Under the pieces are notes generated by a model that was not told the origin of the DNA, made no database searches, and saw only the letters and a program-made list of their open reading frames with translations. Positions 29,779-42,122 of a stretch of 64,000 nt of DNA are shown here, one piece after another (position 1 is the first letter of the stretch; every line of letters begins with the position of its first letter). This DNA is from Prorocentrum cordatum. Its lineage: Eukaryota > Sar > Dinophyceae > Prorocentrales > Prorocentraceae. The stretch covers positions 28,501 through 92,500 of the forward strand of contig CAUYUJ010020682.1 in NCBI GenBank assembly GCA_963575745.1, written 5' to 3'. The position numbers and the translations under genes are program-made.

Positions 29779-32204
29779 CGCCATCCCAATCGCAGAATAC
29801 CATGCGGGCCACGTCCCATCGTGGCCCCCCAGGCGATCGCCGAAGAGTGCTTGGGAATCCTGGATTAGTGTAGGTGTTGGTCCGTAAAACAGTTGCAACC
29901 CATTTATCGTTCACAGTTGCTGCATGCGTTTTGGGGCACTCCACTGCGTACCTTAGGAGTCGGCGGCGGATACAGAAATTGGATGACCTCATTCTCGTCC
30001 TCTTCTTGCCGTCTCCTTTCAGTCCCCCATCTGAGGCCCGCAACATCCAAGGCAACAACATCAGTCCAATTCATTCGGCCTGCCGGGGACACCTGCCTTC
30101 AACCTCCAACCAGGGGAGCCCTTAGCCATTCTCGGGCGGGCGCCGACTATCCACCGCAAGGCCATCCTGGGCCAAGGACGGGTGCATGTCTACGCCCGTC
30201 AAGCCTGGCCAGGGAGGTAGTACAGCGATCGTGGGCCTGGGATCCGGCCGTCACGGCCAGGATCGGCGAGGGGGATTCCGATGGCACGTAAGAGGGACCA
30301 TTCGCCAGAGTGATCTTTTCGGCCACGCGCAGAGGAGGGGCAGGGGAAGGGGGAAGGTTTCTCAGGAGCGCCCCAGCTTCCGAGAAGGCGCGGGCCTTCT
30401 CTATCGATGTAATGCGGGCTCCTTCTAGGAAGCAGCCTCCCTCTGAGCAGCCTTCCCCCCTCCCCCTATCCCCTCCCTCCAAGGTCGCGGGTCAGGGTCT
30501 TCAGGGGTGTTTTTGTTGGGGGTCTCTTTGGGGTGCTTCGGGTGCCCTCTCAGGGCAGCGGCAGGCGCAGGGTCCTTGGGGGCCGCGTGGGAGCCTCTGG
30601 AGACCAGGTGTTTTTTCCTTCTAATGCAGGGTTCCCTCCCAGGTCGGGCGCGGACATACACGTCGCATGTGCACCTATCGCTATTTCTGCTTATCGGACA
30701 AACCTAATCCAATGTCCGGGTCCATGAACTTCCAAACCACTGAGATAGTAGGTCATGGGACGATCGTAGAACAAGACCATACACCAATCAGAACGGTGGA
30801 GTCTTCTGGTCATCAGGCAAATCCCCTTCCATGAGTGAGCACAACCCTTTTTGCCGCAGGCCCCGGGGGCAAACGCGGTCCTCCTCGTGCCCGGGCCCCT
30901 CCCGCCGCCAGGGGGGGGCCGCGCGCCCGGCGGCCGGGGCCTCCGTGGCCAAGGGCCGCCGCCCAGGCGCGCCCGCCGGGGGGCCGACGGGGCGCGGGAG
31001 GGAGTCTGGGGGGCCCCCACACGGTGTGGTGACCAGACCGCGTGGTGAGTCAGGTTCTCAAGCAGTGGCGAAGCGTCCTGGCTCGCCTTGTAGGCCTGCC
31101 AAGCAGTGTTCTGGGAACTGTTCGTGGTTTGCACGGAGTGTTCTTAGAACATTTCTGGCTGAGTCTGTTCTGCTTTAACACATCAGGTTTACGTTCTAAG
31201 AGCATTGCCTTTGTTCTAAGAACACTGTTGGGTTCTTGGCAGATTTCGTGGTAGGCCTATAGGAATGCCGGGACGGTCGGTCCCTGCTCAAGGTTCTGTA
31301 ATTTTCACATGCGTTGTAGGTTCTTTACGTTCTGTCCAGCTTCGGGGTGCTCTCCAGCAGCTGCGCCTCGCCGGGAGCTGCCCTGGGGTGTCTGGAGATC
31401 GTTCCGGAGGGGCGCCCGTCGCCCGTGCTAGGGCCTGGAAGCCACCAGGCGTCGGGGACCCCCGGGCGGTGTAGCAACCACACGCCGTGGTGAGTCAGTG
31501 GGGATCCCGGGTCTCAGGCGATCGCAGACATGGATCAAGGGAGCGTGGATTAGCGACGGGTCCCGTTTCCATGGTGAATCGCGGATTTCCGCCGCCGAGC
31601 GAGGCGGCACCGGCCGCTTTTTGGGGAGGGCACATTCCCCGATCCATGTTTGCGCGCCCCCGAGGGTCGCCGCACGGCTTTGGGACCTTCGTCATTCTCC
31701 GAGGGTGTCTCGGGCGACCGGGGCTTCCGAGGCTCCAAGGCTGCGCGGTGACGGACCGCGCGGTGGGGTCTGTGGTGTTCCGAGGTCACTACGCGGGCGC
31801 TTCGACGGTCTCGTTAGGCAGCGTTTCAAGATTTTGGAGAGCGGCAGTGATCGCCCCCTCGTATCACCCCTCCCCCACATTCAACCCATTGAATTCGCAG
31901 AGTAATGAACGCGATCGGGCTAAAAAATTGTTGGCGGCGGCGCATCCTCTTCGATCGGGCAGCTTACGCTACCGCCCGGATGAGATCGACCTCCACTGGC
32001 CTTGAACTGAAGTGTCCGGTGGCAGCGTTGCCCGACACCTCAGAAAAGCTAGACACGTTAGCCCACAATGGTTTCTCCTGTTGAGGGATGGAGGCCGCGG
32101 GTGGCCTTGTCGAGCTTTCGACGCTGCTCGTTGCGAGTCGAGGCAACGACCGAGGATGGAGGAGGGGGGATGGGCTTAGTTGTTCTTAGAAGCGCTGCTT
32201 CTTC
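29779..32204. other. No supportable gene; minor repeats only
   Basis: Short open frames overlap on both strands without domains. A phrase CGGTGTGG...CGTGGTGAGTCAG occurs at 31021-31053 and, diverged, at 31467-31499. Hyphenated palindromes lie at 31107-31224. Confidence 0.4.
31107..31224. repeat. Cluster of four GTTCTNNGAAC palindromes
   Basis: TGTTCTGGGAACT (31107-31119), TGTTCTTAGAACA (31139-31151), CGTTCTAAGAGCA (31192-31204) and TGTTCTAAGAACA (31212-31224). Confidence 0.6.
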
Positions 32205-32740
32205 CCCGCATCCCCCGCCCAGACAGCGCTTCGTGGCCCCATAGGGAGCTCCACCGAACGCCCCAGTGACAGGGCGCATGCGTCTCCTCACCCACCACAG
32301 CGCTTAAGGCCCAAATGTCTGGGTTTACATGCGTCCACCCCCACCCAGTACAGCGCTTCGTGGCCCCATGGGGAGCTGCACCGAAGGTACCAGTGACAAG
32401 CTTTACGTACTTTTCACCAACTCAGTATAGCAATTCGTGGCTCCATAGGGAGCTCCATTGAAGGCCCCAGTGTCAGGGTCCACATGCGTCTCCCCACCCA
32501 GTACAGCGTTCCGTGGCCCATAGGCAGCTCCACCGAAGGCCCCAGTGGCAGTGTCCACACGCGTACCCCCCACTCAGTGCAGCGTTTGGTGGCCCAGAAG
32601 AAATTCCACCGAAGGCCGCAGTGGCAGGGTCCACATGCGTCTCCCTGCCACACTTCGGCATCCCACCACCATTACGGCACACCCCTCACGCGTTCCGTGG
32701 CCCCATGGGGCCCGCATGGAGCTCCACCCAAAGCGGTCAC
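32205..32740. repeat. About 70-bp tandem repeat, six or more copies
   Basis: The unit carries CAGCGCTTCGTGGCCCCATA, GGGAGCTCCACCGAAGGCCC and CAGTGNCAGGGTCCACATGCG. Copies are 65-95 bp apart and drift at both ends. Confidence 0.8.
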
Positions 32741-32814
32741 CACAGCGCGTATTCACAGCTGCATGCGCTTGGGCACTTCGACCGTATAACTTATAGGAGA
32801 AGGGGAGGGGGGAG

Positions 32815-33015
32815 GAGAGAGGAGACCACCCCCAGAGCGAAACGAGCGCATCCCCTACCCCTCCCCCAAAAAACGGAACACCCCCCCTCCCTCCCTTCAA
32901 GGCGAAACGAGCCCTCCCCCCTCCGAAAACAGAACAACCCGCCCCCGTTCCCCTCACAGCGAAACTACCCCCCCCCCCCCGAAAACGGAACAACCCCCTC
33001 CCCCTTTCCCAGAGC
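32815..33015. repeat. About 50-bp C-rich tandem repeat
   Basis: Alternating GCGAAACGAGC/GCGAAACTA and AAAACGGAACA(A)CCC phrases within C-rich sequence, about four copies. Confidence 0.75.
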
Positions 33016-33165
33016 GAAGCTCAAGCGAGCTGAAAAGTTTGCGCTTTTTTGGATTCACACGCTGGATCAGCGGACGTACGTAGGGGAGGGGAGGGAGGAC
33101 AGGAGGCCCCACCTCTCGGGGGTGGACAGACCTCCTACCCTGACACGTCGATGAAGGAATTCTAG

Positions 33166-33560
33166 ACGCTTCGCGTATCCCCACCAGCCCATCCAGAAAC
33201 GACGCCCAGGCGAGTAGAGGGTCGTCCTGAGGGGCTTTTCGGCGTCTTGGGTGCCTTGGGGGGGCCTCTTTGGGCAGCTTGGGATCCTCTTGGGGACCTC
33301 CTGGGGGCCTCTTGGGGCCTCGTGGGGCCATCTTGGGGCCTCTTGGGGCCTCCTTGGCGCTTCTTGGGGCCATCTTGGAGGACATCGATCAAAGAAGAGG
33401 GGAGCTTCAATTAGGGTTGCCCCCTCAGCAGGCCAAAACGGGGCCCAAACCATAGTAGAATCAATGATTTCGGCTCCCTCGCCGAGGCCCTTTTGGACGC
33501 CCTCACCGCTCGCGGCCCCCCCCGTCCAGGTCCACGGGGAGGGGGTAGGGGGAGGGGTCA
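33166..33560. repeat. Dispersed GGGGCCATCTTGG module, copy at 33 kb
   Basis: The module starts with CCCATCCAGAAACGA, runs through TTGGGGCCATCTTGGGGCC units, then GATCGATCAAAGAAG..GGGGAG, GCCAAAACGGGGCC, ATCAATGATTTCGGC, CTCGCCGAGGCC and CCAGGTCCACGGGGAGGGGG. The same order recurs twice at 42.3-43.2 kb. Confidence 0.8.
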
Positions 33561-33591
33561 AGACTCCCTCCCCGCCCGCAGGCCGTTTCGC

Positions 33592-33694
33592 TCACTCCCG
33601 CCCGCCCTCCCCACACATACGTAGCACCCGAGTCTGGCCCGAGCCTCAGCATGTTCAGCAGTCGTCTTTGGATGGGCAGCTACTGGGGGCCAAT

Positions 33695-33725
<31 letters not shown>

Positions 33726-33779
33726 TGCCCGCCGCCGCCCGCCGCCGCCGCGCCGCCGCCGCCGCCGCCGCCACCGCCT

Positions 33780-33817
<38 letters not shown>

Positions 33818-34115
33818 GCCGCCGAGGGGGTGTGTGTATCAATAGGGAACAGTGATCAAGCCGTCCCTCACTCCCACCCGCCCTCCCAACACATACGTAG
33901 CACCCGAGTCTGGCCCGAGCCTGAGCATATTCAGCAGTCGTCTTTGGATGGGCAGCTACTGGGGGCCAATCCGCCGCCGCCGCCGCCTCCGCCGCCGCCG
34001 CCGCCGCCGCCCGCCGCCGCCGCCGCCGCGCCGCAGCCGCAGCCGTTGCCGCGCCGCCGCCGCCGCCGCCGTCGCCGCCGCCGCCGCCGCCGCCTTCCGC
34101 TGCCAAACCGCCGCG

Positions 34116-34156
<41 letters not shown>

Positions 34157-34205
34157 CGCAGCCGCCGCAGCCGCCGCAGCCGCCGCAGCCGCCGCCGCCG
34201 CCAAG
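33592..34205. repeat. Two tandem units, each ending in a (CCG)n expansion
   Basis: The 5' halves (33592-33694 and 33868-33970) are nearly identical (CACATACGTAGCACCCGAGT, TTCAGCAGTCGTCTTTGGAT). Each runs into CCG tracts of about 125 and 230 bp with CAG and GCC interruptions. A third diverged phrase, ATAGGGAACAGTGATAACCC, follows at 34384. Confidence 0.85.
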
Positions 34206-34372
34206 CGTACTATGTATTGTTTTTGACAGGGATGGTGGGGGGTGGGGCGCGCCGGGTTGGCTGCGCATGTTCCGAATTTGGAGGCAGAGTGTGGTTTGCA
34301 TTGTATTTTACCAGGAATGGTGGGGGGTTGTTATCATGGGCCCTGGTTGCCCCCCAGTCGCCTGGGGGAGGG

Positions 34373-34480
34373 GGTGTTTATTGATAGGGAACAGTGATAA
34401 CCCCTCCCCGACGGGGAAGAGGGAGGGGTGGAAGAGGAAACGCCCTAAACCACCGACGCCCAGAGGGCTGGTGGGATTGG
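34373..34480. repeat. Dispersed phrase shared with 43.15-43.23 kb
   Basis: CCCCTCCCCGACGGGGAAG, GGAAGAGGAAACGCCCT and AACCACCGACGCCCAGAGGG correspond to 43145-43230 with few differences. 34480-34984 holds no supportable gene. Confidence 0.75.
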
Positions 34481-34989
34481 CCGTTTTCGGTTCGCGAGAA
34501 GGCGTCGCGGCCGTCATTTTTGCGGGTCCAGGTCCGTCGGTTTCGGTCCCAGGTCGTTCTCACGAACGGGAGGTATATTAAAGGGAGGTTTGTCCACCGC
34601 CGAACCTCCCCTCGCCGTGAAGCAAGACACCGGGGCGGACGATTCGGGACAGCTTTCCAGGCGTCCGAGGGTCCTTCGCCCGGGCCGCGAGACCGCCGGA
34701 GAACCGGTCGGGGTGCGAAGTTGCTGTCTCGAGTGAAGATCGCAAATTTGAACATCTACATTACCAGTGACGGGCTCTCTTTCAATCCCAGGATTTTTTG
34801 AGGGTCGGGGGCGACGTCGCGGTGGTGTGGTGTATATATTTTCCCCCGTTTCCCAAGTGAAACAACGAAACATGTAGACACCAAGACCCCATCAACACCA
34901 GGACCCGCTCTCTTGTGAGAGTTTCAGCGCAGGGCCGGCAAATGCGTCGGTGTATAGAGTTCGGTTCCCCTAGAAGAAGCATCGACTAT

Positions 34990-35350
34990 GCGTCAGAGTG
35001 GCCCTTCGCTTGGGTGACCGTTGGTGCGGGCACATCTGGGTCCCCCGATAGTATACCCATCGGTCGTTGAAAGTAGGTATTGTTGGGTTCCCAGAACCCA
35101 ATTTGCTTCAAGCGCCTTCCTGCTTCAATAATCAGTATGCTTTTGCTTATTAATCTTTGGGCGGGCCCGAACCCGATCTGCTTTATCTGCCTTCCTACTT
35201 AATGCTTCGATATACTTCTTCCGACCGGTGTGTAAGAGTGACCCTTCGCCAGAGTGACCGTTGGTGCGGGCATATTGGGCCCCCCGATAGTAGCGTGTTG
35301 CGCGCTTGTGTGTTTGGTCCTCCCGCGGCCCCCACAAAATCCGCGCAACG
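34990..35350. repeat. About 240-bp tandem pair
   Basis: GTGGCCCTTCGC..GTGACCGTTGGTGCGGGCA..CCCCCGATAGTA at 34999-35050 repeats, diverged, at 35238-35294. The DNA between them (35066-35240) is also dispersed (see 62905). 35350-35790 holds no gene. Confidence 0.7.
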
Positions 35351-35799
35351 AAGGTCACTCTTACCCAGGGTAGGGTCACTCTCGCATGTAGCCGAAAGCA
35401 CGGGGACCACGACCAAGATGTCGCGGGATGTTGTCGATGCGACCCTGCTCATGGTCCGTTTCGGCCGTCGCCGATTCGCGAGGACGATCCACAAAATGAC
35501 GACCAAGATGGACGGTGACCCAGATCGGCACGGCGTTCCCGCGTTCAGTCTCGGTCGTGGTCCCACTTTTCTTCCCTCCAGTTCTCGGGGACATCTGGGG
35601 GTCATCGCTGCGGAACAGATCACGACGCGGGAGTTCTGGGGAGGAGAAGCAGCGAGGGTTCTGGGGATGGGGATGACGGGTGGGAGGAGGAGGGAGGAGA
35701 AGGGCAAACAAGATCTCCGAAGCTTTGTGTGCTACTCTCCATCTCCTAAGATGGGTTTCTTGTTATGACTCGGACGCCGCTGACTCCAGAGAACCAGAG

Positions 35800-36100
35800 A
35801 GAACACACCTACTCATACACATACTTACGCATACTCAGACCTACTCATACCCTTACCTCCTTCTCATGGTCTGACTTACTTAACACACACACAACATGCA
35901 GGCCTACTCATACTCAGACTTACTCATGCTGGGACTCCTTCATACCCAGACGTGCTCATACCCAGACTCGTTCCCAGACCTGCTCATACACAGACTTACT
36001 CATACTCAGACCTAAACATACTCAGACCTTCTCATAGTCTGAGTTACTCAACGCACGAAGTGAGACCTATTCATACTCAGACCTAGTCATACTCAGACTC
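35800..36100. repeat. 14-bp ACTCATACTCAGAC minisatellite
   Basis: Drifting units such as CCTACTCATACTCAGACTT and CTGCTCATACACAGAC over about 300 bp. Confidence 0.85.
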
Positions 36101-36104
36101 GCAA

Positions 36105-36605
36105 GGGGGGCCGCCAGGGGTGTTTTCACGGGCCCGTTCCCTGCCAGTTTGTGGGGATGTCTCAGGCGGTTTGCTGGTTTTCATGCCCAACATCCTTTGC
36201 TTTCAGAGCAGATTATAAGGATGTCTCAGGCGGGGCGCTGGTTTCAGCGCTCCTAAGGGGAGCCGCCGGGGGTGTCTTCACGGGCCCGTTCGCGGCCAGT
36301 TTGTGGGGATGTCTAAGGCGGTTTGCTCGTTTTCATGCCCAGCATCCTTTGCTTTCGGAGCAGATTGCAAGGATGTCTCAGGCGGGGCGCTGGTTTCAGC
36401 ACCCGTATGGGGAGCTGCCAGGGGTGTTTTCACGGGCCCGTTCACGGCCAGTTTGTGGGGATGTCTCAGGCGGTTTGCTTGTTTTCATGCCCAGCATCCT
36501 TGGCTTTCAGAGCAGATCTTGAGGATGTCTCAGACGGGGCGATGGTTTCAGCACCCCTAAGGGGAGCCGCCAGGGGTGTTTTCACGGGCCCGTTCGCGGG
36601 TCGGG
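36105..36605. repeat. About 152-bp tandem repeat, 3.3 copies
   Basis: The unit contains GGGGTGTTTTCACGGGCCCG, CCAGTTTGTGGGGATGTCTC, GGTTTTCATGCCCAGCATCC and AAGGATGTCTCAGGCGGGGC. Phases start near 36112, 36264, 36414 and 36567. Confidence 0.9.
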
Positions 36606-36984
36606 CCCTCGCTTGAGTTCCCAGGGGCCGTGACCATCATCCTCGTCCTCTTTCATGTCTCTGCTGGGCCCCGTCCTGGGTAATGCGTGCCTAAGGCCGC
36701 CGTTGGGGGCAAGGGGGCGCCAGCTTCGGGCGTAGCCCCGAGAGCCAGCCCCGCCCCGAGCTTGAGCCCCCTTGAAGGGTTGTTCATCCGAGGCTTTGTA
36801 TCTCTGCCAGCTGAGAGTCTGTTCACGTTCATCCCCCCTTCCTATCTCCCCATCATCATCCTGCTGCCTCCTCCCGCCTGCTTGGGAGGGCGGAGGGGTG
36901 GGATGAAGCGAAGGCGTAGGTAGGATGGCGAGCAAGGGAGGGTGGGTGTAAACGGCAGGAGGGAGCAGGGCGAGCATAGGAGGC

Positions 36985-37027
36985 AGGAGTAGGAGGAGGA
37001 GGAGGAGGAGGAGGAGGAGGAGGAGGG
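36985..37027. repeat. (GGA)n microsatellite
   Basis: GGA triplets. The surrounding 36606-37390 holds no gene that I can support. Confidence 0.9.
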
Positions 37028-37393
37028 AGAAGTCACCTCGCCCACTCGCTCCCGCTTCACATCTTGAGGAGTCCGTCAAGGTTTTGATGAAGGGGTGGGT
37101 GGCTTGTCTCATCTCACTCGAGGGCTGTGTGCTAAAGGCAGACTGGCGACATTGCAATCCAGCGATGCCTGGACTTTGTTGCCTGCCCACGTGCAGTTGC
37201 GGTCGCGCGCAGGCCCACTGACGCCGCGGGCAGACGGCCCCCATGGTCTGGCAAAGGAAGAAGAGGCGGAAGAAGGGAGGAGTCAGAGTCAAGGAAGGGG
37301 GGAGTGTAGGAAGAGGCAAGCGACAAAGCTGGCGGCGAGGCAAGCGACAAAGCTGCCCATGCCGCGCTGCTCCGGCTGCGACGGCTGCGCTCC

Positions 37394-39377
37394 TTGCGCC
37401 ATGCCGCGAGCCGCTGGGGCCTCGGCTGCTCGGTGCGGCGCTGGCTCCAGCACGAGACGCCCTCGATCGCCGCTGGGACTGAAATCCGCGACCTCGGAGT
37501 CGTCGCGGTCGCCGGCAAACTGCGCAAGCACCCTGTGGCCGCGGTGCGGGTGCAGCTGGTCTGCGGCCGTTTCGCGCGCATCCGCCGCCTGCCCGTGCCC
37601 TTCCACTGGCTGTGTTTGATGGTGGCAGCCGCTGGCACGGCCGCGGGCACCTATGGTTCCTCGTGCGGTCGCCCGGCCGCGTGCGAGCTCGAGCGGCTGC
37701 GGCGCGCTGCTTAAGGCTGCCACCGGCCATGGGCCCAGGGCGGCCGCCGAAGTCGTGTTCGGCGTGCTCAGCCCTACGTGGCGCTTGGACCCCAAGGCGG
37801 TGGTGAGCGTCGCCCCCGTGCTGCAGGGTGCGCGGGCGCTCTGGGCCGGCCAGGTCGACCTCGCCACGTGGCGCAACACAGCTGCCGCAGTCCACGCCGG
37901 CGCTGCGCTCGCCGTTGGGCCCGTCGCCGCGGCCTTGCGCAGCCTTCGCGAGCTGGGCCTGGGAAGCGACATGGAGCGCTGGGTTGGCGTGCCAGCGGCG
38001 CCGCACGGGTGGCTTCTAGCGGAGCACTCGCGGCGGGCTACCGAGCGTGTCGTCCTGGCGGCGTGGCGCGGGGCCGAGTGTCGGAGGTTGGCGGCGCGTC
38101 GGCCGTGCTTCGCCCACTTGGCTAACGGGGCGGACGTGTGGGCCACCCGCCGCCTGCTTGCTGCCGTTGCGCCCCGTGGTGGGCCCCTTGGCGGCGTCCC
38201 AGCAGCCCCGGCGGCCGCCGCGCCTGCGGCCCCCCGCTCGGCTTCGGCCGCGCCGAGGAGAGGCGCGCCGCCCGCGCAGGAATTGGCCGAGTCCCAGCTG
38301 AACTCGGCCAGCCCGCGCTCGAGAGGGGGCGCCCTGCGCATGCCTCCACCCCGCCGACCCGCTGCTGGCGCGAGCGGCCTGGGGTCTCCGGGCCGAGGGC
38401 CTCGCAGAGCCCAACCTCGCTGGCCCGGTCGACGGGCTCCAGTCGGCGCAGAGGGCCGAGGTGACGGCCGCGGTGGCGGCGGCTCGCGTAGTCGGTGGCC
38501 CCGTCGACCTCGCTTCGGACAGCCAGTACGTAGAGCGGGCGTGCTCCCAGATCGAGGCCGGCGCCGACATGCGGGACTGGGAGCACGCCGACCTGTGGCA
38601 CCTGCTGGAGGACGCCGTGCGCAGCGGCCGGCTCCGGGCCTGCTGGGTGCCAGCCCACAAGACGCCAGCGGAGGCGCGCCACCTGGGACTGAGCGAGAGG
38701 GACCGCCTCGGCAACGCGGCGGCCGACGGCAACGGTGGCGCCGCCGCGGCGAGCAGAGCGCCGCCGCCAGGCGCGGTGCGCGCCCGCCGCCGGGAGCTGG
38801 AGCTGCTGGGGGGCCGCGCAGCGCGTAATGGCTGCCGCGCAGCAGGCCGCCCTAGCGGCGGCGCCGCCGGCAGCGCGCCGCCGTCGGCGCGACTGGCGCT
38901 GGGTGCGCCGCTGGGCCCGGGCCGCCCGCACGGCCTCCGCGCCGCCGGACGACGCGCCCGCCGGACGCGCGCTTCCGCCAGCGCCGCCGCCGCGGCGCAG
39001 CGGCGCCGACGACCCCGTCCGCCCAGGCGCCATGCTGGACGCCTTCTTCGCGGGGCGGTCGTGGTGGCCGCGCGCCCTCGCGCAGGGGCCTGGCCATGTC
39101 GTCTGCCTTCGGTGTGGCGCCAGCGCCGCGGCGCCTGCGGAAGTGTTGGGCCGCGCGTGCCCGGAGTGGAATGAGCGGGTGCCTGCGCGCGGGAAGGCGC
39201 TATCGGTGAACTGCGCTTCGCTGGAGGCAGCGCGGCGGACTTTGCTTGCATCGCCGCGCAGCGGCGCGCGCAGCTCCCCAAAGCGCGGGACCGATCGGCG
39301 CCTTCCCGGGCGCCCGCGGATGCGCGGGGCGCCTGCTGTCCGCTCGTCAAAAAGTAGGAAGAGGCGGCGGAGGGCGT
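37394..39377 (+). pseudogene. LINE ORF2 3' fragment: RT tail, RNase H, zinc motif
   Basis: The order matches the end of a non-LTR retrotransposon. An RT connection region (TEIRDLGVVAVAGKLRKHPV, about 37478-37540; LERLRRAA near 37690) continues across a frame change into LDPKAVVSVAPVLQGARALW and a helical Ala/Arg-rich stretch. RNase HI follows, with LASDSQYVERA (38511-38543), WVPAHKTPAEARHLGLSERD and GNAAADGN (38711-38734). Then, one frame over, HVVCLRCGA (39096-39119) is the first half of a C-terminal zinc motif. The shift coincides with a G6 run at 38808-38813. Another frame change lies near 38290. Domains upstream of the RT tail are absent, so this is a dead 5'-truncated copy, distinct in sequence from the minus-strand LINE at 9.4-12.4 kb. 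Confidence 0.7.
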
Positions 39378-40049
39378 GATAATAGCATGAACGTCTGGTA
39401 GTACCACATGTGCTCACTCAGATCCCACATGTTCAGGCCCGCCACCTTTCCTTTACTTTATGTATTATGTCACGCGTTTGGTCTGTTGTGGAGTTCTGCT
39501 TCCGTAGCTCATGTGGACCACCATGAGGTTTCTGAAGTATTTGAATGGAGGGTGTGATGTGGCTGGGTAGCAGAGATCAGAGATGTGTGCGAGGGGGCCC
39601 GTCGATAACAGCCCCCCAGGCCCGGCTACGACGAGGACCCGCGCCTGAAGAAGCTGGATGATGATCCGCGGTACTTCGAGAACGCCGAGCTCGGCAAGGC
39701 CCCAGGGCGACGGGTCTAGATAAATGGCTTGATACCTGCGTGCGGTTTCGAACTCAGGGACGGAAGGCATAGACGCCTGCCGGCTCCCCGCCCCCTTCCC
39801 CGTCCGCCAGTAGATGATCAACATATACGAATTCTCACACACTCGAGGGGGATTATGATCACCCCCGCGCCCCCGAAATCAGTGTTTGTGCCCACCCGAG
39901 CTCCTACTTTGCCGCACTCGCAGTATAGATTTGGGAGATCCGGGCGGGGGGCGAGCAACTTGCGCCGTAAGGATTTACCTTGTTGTCCAGGCGTTGTCTT
40001 TCCCAGCCACCGGTATGAAATACATATGCCAAATTGTTGTTGTTTTTTA
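39378..40049. other. No supportable gene
   Basis: Mixed sequence between the LINE fragment and composite repeat II. A phrase GGTTTCGAACTCAGGG near 39746 is not part of a foldable tRNA. Confidence 0.4.
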
Positions 40050-40261
40050 CCTAACATCGAAGACTGATAGGTTTCTAGTAGTCTCAAAAGAGAGCAGCAC
40101 ATTACTTCAACATTACTTCAACATTACTCCACAGGGGGGTCTGGGCAGCCGTTGGGGGCAGTTGGGGGGCAGTTGGGGGGCTGTTGGGGTTTGCCGGCGG
40201 GGATCGTTTTTCGCATACAGTCACACACTTCGTGCCCACTTCGTGCTCTTCGATTTCCCAG

Positions 40262-40655
40262 AACTCCATTCCCGGGCCACATTTTGGATGCCCGGAGCCA
40301 ACTGTAGGCCACTTCGTGCTCTTCGATTTCCCAGAACTCCATTCCCGGGCCACATTTTGGATGCCCGGAGCCAACTGTAGGCCACTTCGTGCTCTTCTAT
40401 TTCCCAGAACTCCATTCCCGGGCCACATTTTGGATGCCCGGAGCCAACTGTAGGCCACTTCGTGTTCTTCGACTTCCCAGAACTCATTCCCGGGCCACAT
40501 TTCGGATGCCCGGAGCCAACTGTAGGCCACTTCGTGCTCTTCGATTTCCCAGAACTCCATTCCCGGGCCACATTTTGAATGCCCGGAGCCAACTGTAGGC
40601 CACTTCGTGTTCTTCGAGTTCCCAGAATTTCATTCCCGGGCCACATTTTGAATGC
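40262..40655. repeat. 73-bp minisatellite, about 6 copies
   Basis: Units CATTCCCGGGCCACATTTTG...GCCCGGAGCCAACTGTAGGC...CACTTCGTGCTCTTCGA, more homogeneous than in copy I. Confidence 0.9.
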
Positions 40656-42122
40656 TGAGGCAGGCTGAGGCTGAGGCTGAGGCAGGCTGAGGCTGAGGCA
40701 GGCTGAGGCTGAGGCCGAGGCTGAAGGCAGACTGAGGCTGAGGCTGAAGCAGGCTGAGGCTGAGGCTGAGGCAGGCTGAGGCTGAGGCTGAGGCTGAGGC
40801 TGCTGAGGCTGAGGCTGAGGCAGGAGGCTGAGGCTGAGGCTGAGGCTGAGGCTGAGGCTGAGGCAGGCTGAGGCTGAGGCTGAGGCTGAGGCTGAGGCAA
40901 GAGGCAGGCTGAGGCTGAGGCTGAGGCTTGAGGCTGAAGCAGGCTGAGGCTGAGGCTGAGGCAGGCTGAGGCTGAGGCAGGCTGAGGCTGAGGCTGAGGC
41001 AGGCTGAGGCTGAGGCTGAGGCAGGCTGATGCTGATGCAGGCTGAGGCTGAGGCTGAGGCTGATGCAGGCTGAGGCTGAGGCCTGAGGCTGAGGCCGAGG
41101 CTGAAGGCAGGAGGCTGAGGCTGAAGCAGGCTGAGGCTGAGGCAGAGGCAGGCTGAGGCTGAGGCTGAGGCAGGCTGATGCTGAGAGGCTGAGGCTGAGG
41201 CTGATGCAGGCTGAGGCTGAGGCAGGCTGAGGCGGAGGCCGAGGCTGAAGGCAGACTGAGGCTGAGGCTGAAGCAGGCTGAGGCTGAGGCTGAGGCTGAG
41301 GCAGGCTGAGCTGCAGGCTGAGGCTGAGGCTGAGCAGGCTGAGGCTGAGGCAGGCTGAGGCTGAGGCCGAGGCTGAGGAGGCTGAGGCTGAGGCTGAGGC
41401 TGAGGCTGAGGCTGAGGCTGAGGCAGGCTGAGGCTGAGGCCGAGGCTGAAGGCAGACTGAGGCTGAGGCTGAAGCAGGCTGAGGCTGAGGCTGAGGCAGG
41501 CTGAGGCTGAGGCTGAGCAGGCTGAGGCTGAGGCAGGCTGAGGCTGGCTGAGGCTGATGCAGGCTGAGGCTGAGGCTGAGGCTGAGGCCGAGGCTGAAGG
41601 CAGACTGAGGCTGAGGCTGAAGCAGGCTGAGGCTGAGGCTGAGGCAGGCTGAGGCTGAGGCTGAGGCAGGCTGAGGCTGAGGCTGAGGCTGAGGCCGAGG
41701 CCGAGGCTGCAGGCAGACTGAGGCTGAGGCTGAAGCAGGCTGAGGCTGAGGCTGAGGCAGGCTGAGGCTGAGGCTGAGGCTGAGGCAGGCTGATGCTGAG
41801 GCAGGCTGAGGCTGAGGCTGAGGCTGATGCAGGCTGAGGCTGAGGCAGGCTGAGGCTGAGGCCGAGGCTGAAGGCAGACTGAGGCTGAGGCTGAAGCAGG
41901 CTGAGGCTGAGGCAGAGGCAGGCTGAGGCTGAGGCTGAGGCAGGCTGATGCTGAGGCAGGCTGAGGCTGAGGCTGAGGCTGATGCAGGCTGAGGCTGAGG
42001 CAGGCTGAGGCTGAGGCCGAGGCTGAAGGCAGACTGAGGCTGAGGCTGAAGCAGGCTGAGGCTGAGGCTGAGGCAGGCTGAGGCTGAGGCTGAGGCAGGC
42101 TGAGGCTGAGGCTGAGGCTGAC
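40656..42122. repeat. GGCTGA satellite
   Basis: GGCTGA units with GGCAGGCTGA and GAAGGCAGACTGA higher-order variants. The 643-codon minus-strand open frame through it is an artefact. Confidence 0.95.

Noticed and set aside
39720-39830. tRNA-like TTCGAACTC phrase
   Set aside because: No acceptor, D or anticodon stems can be paired around it.
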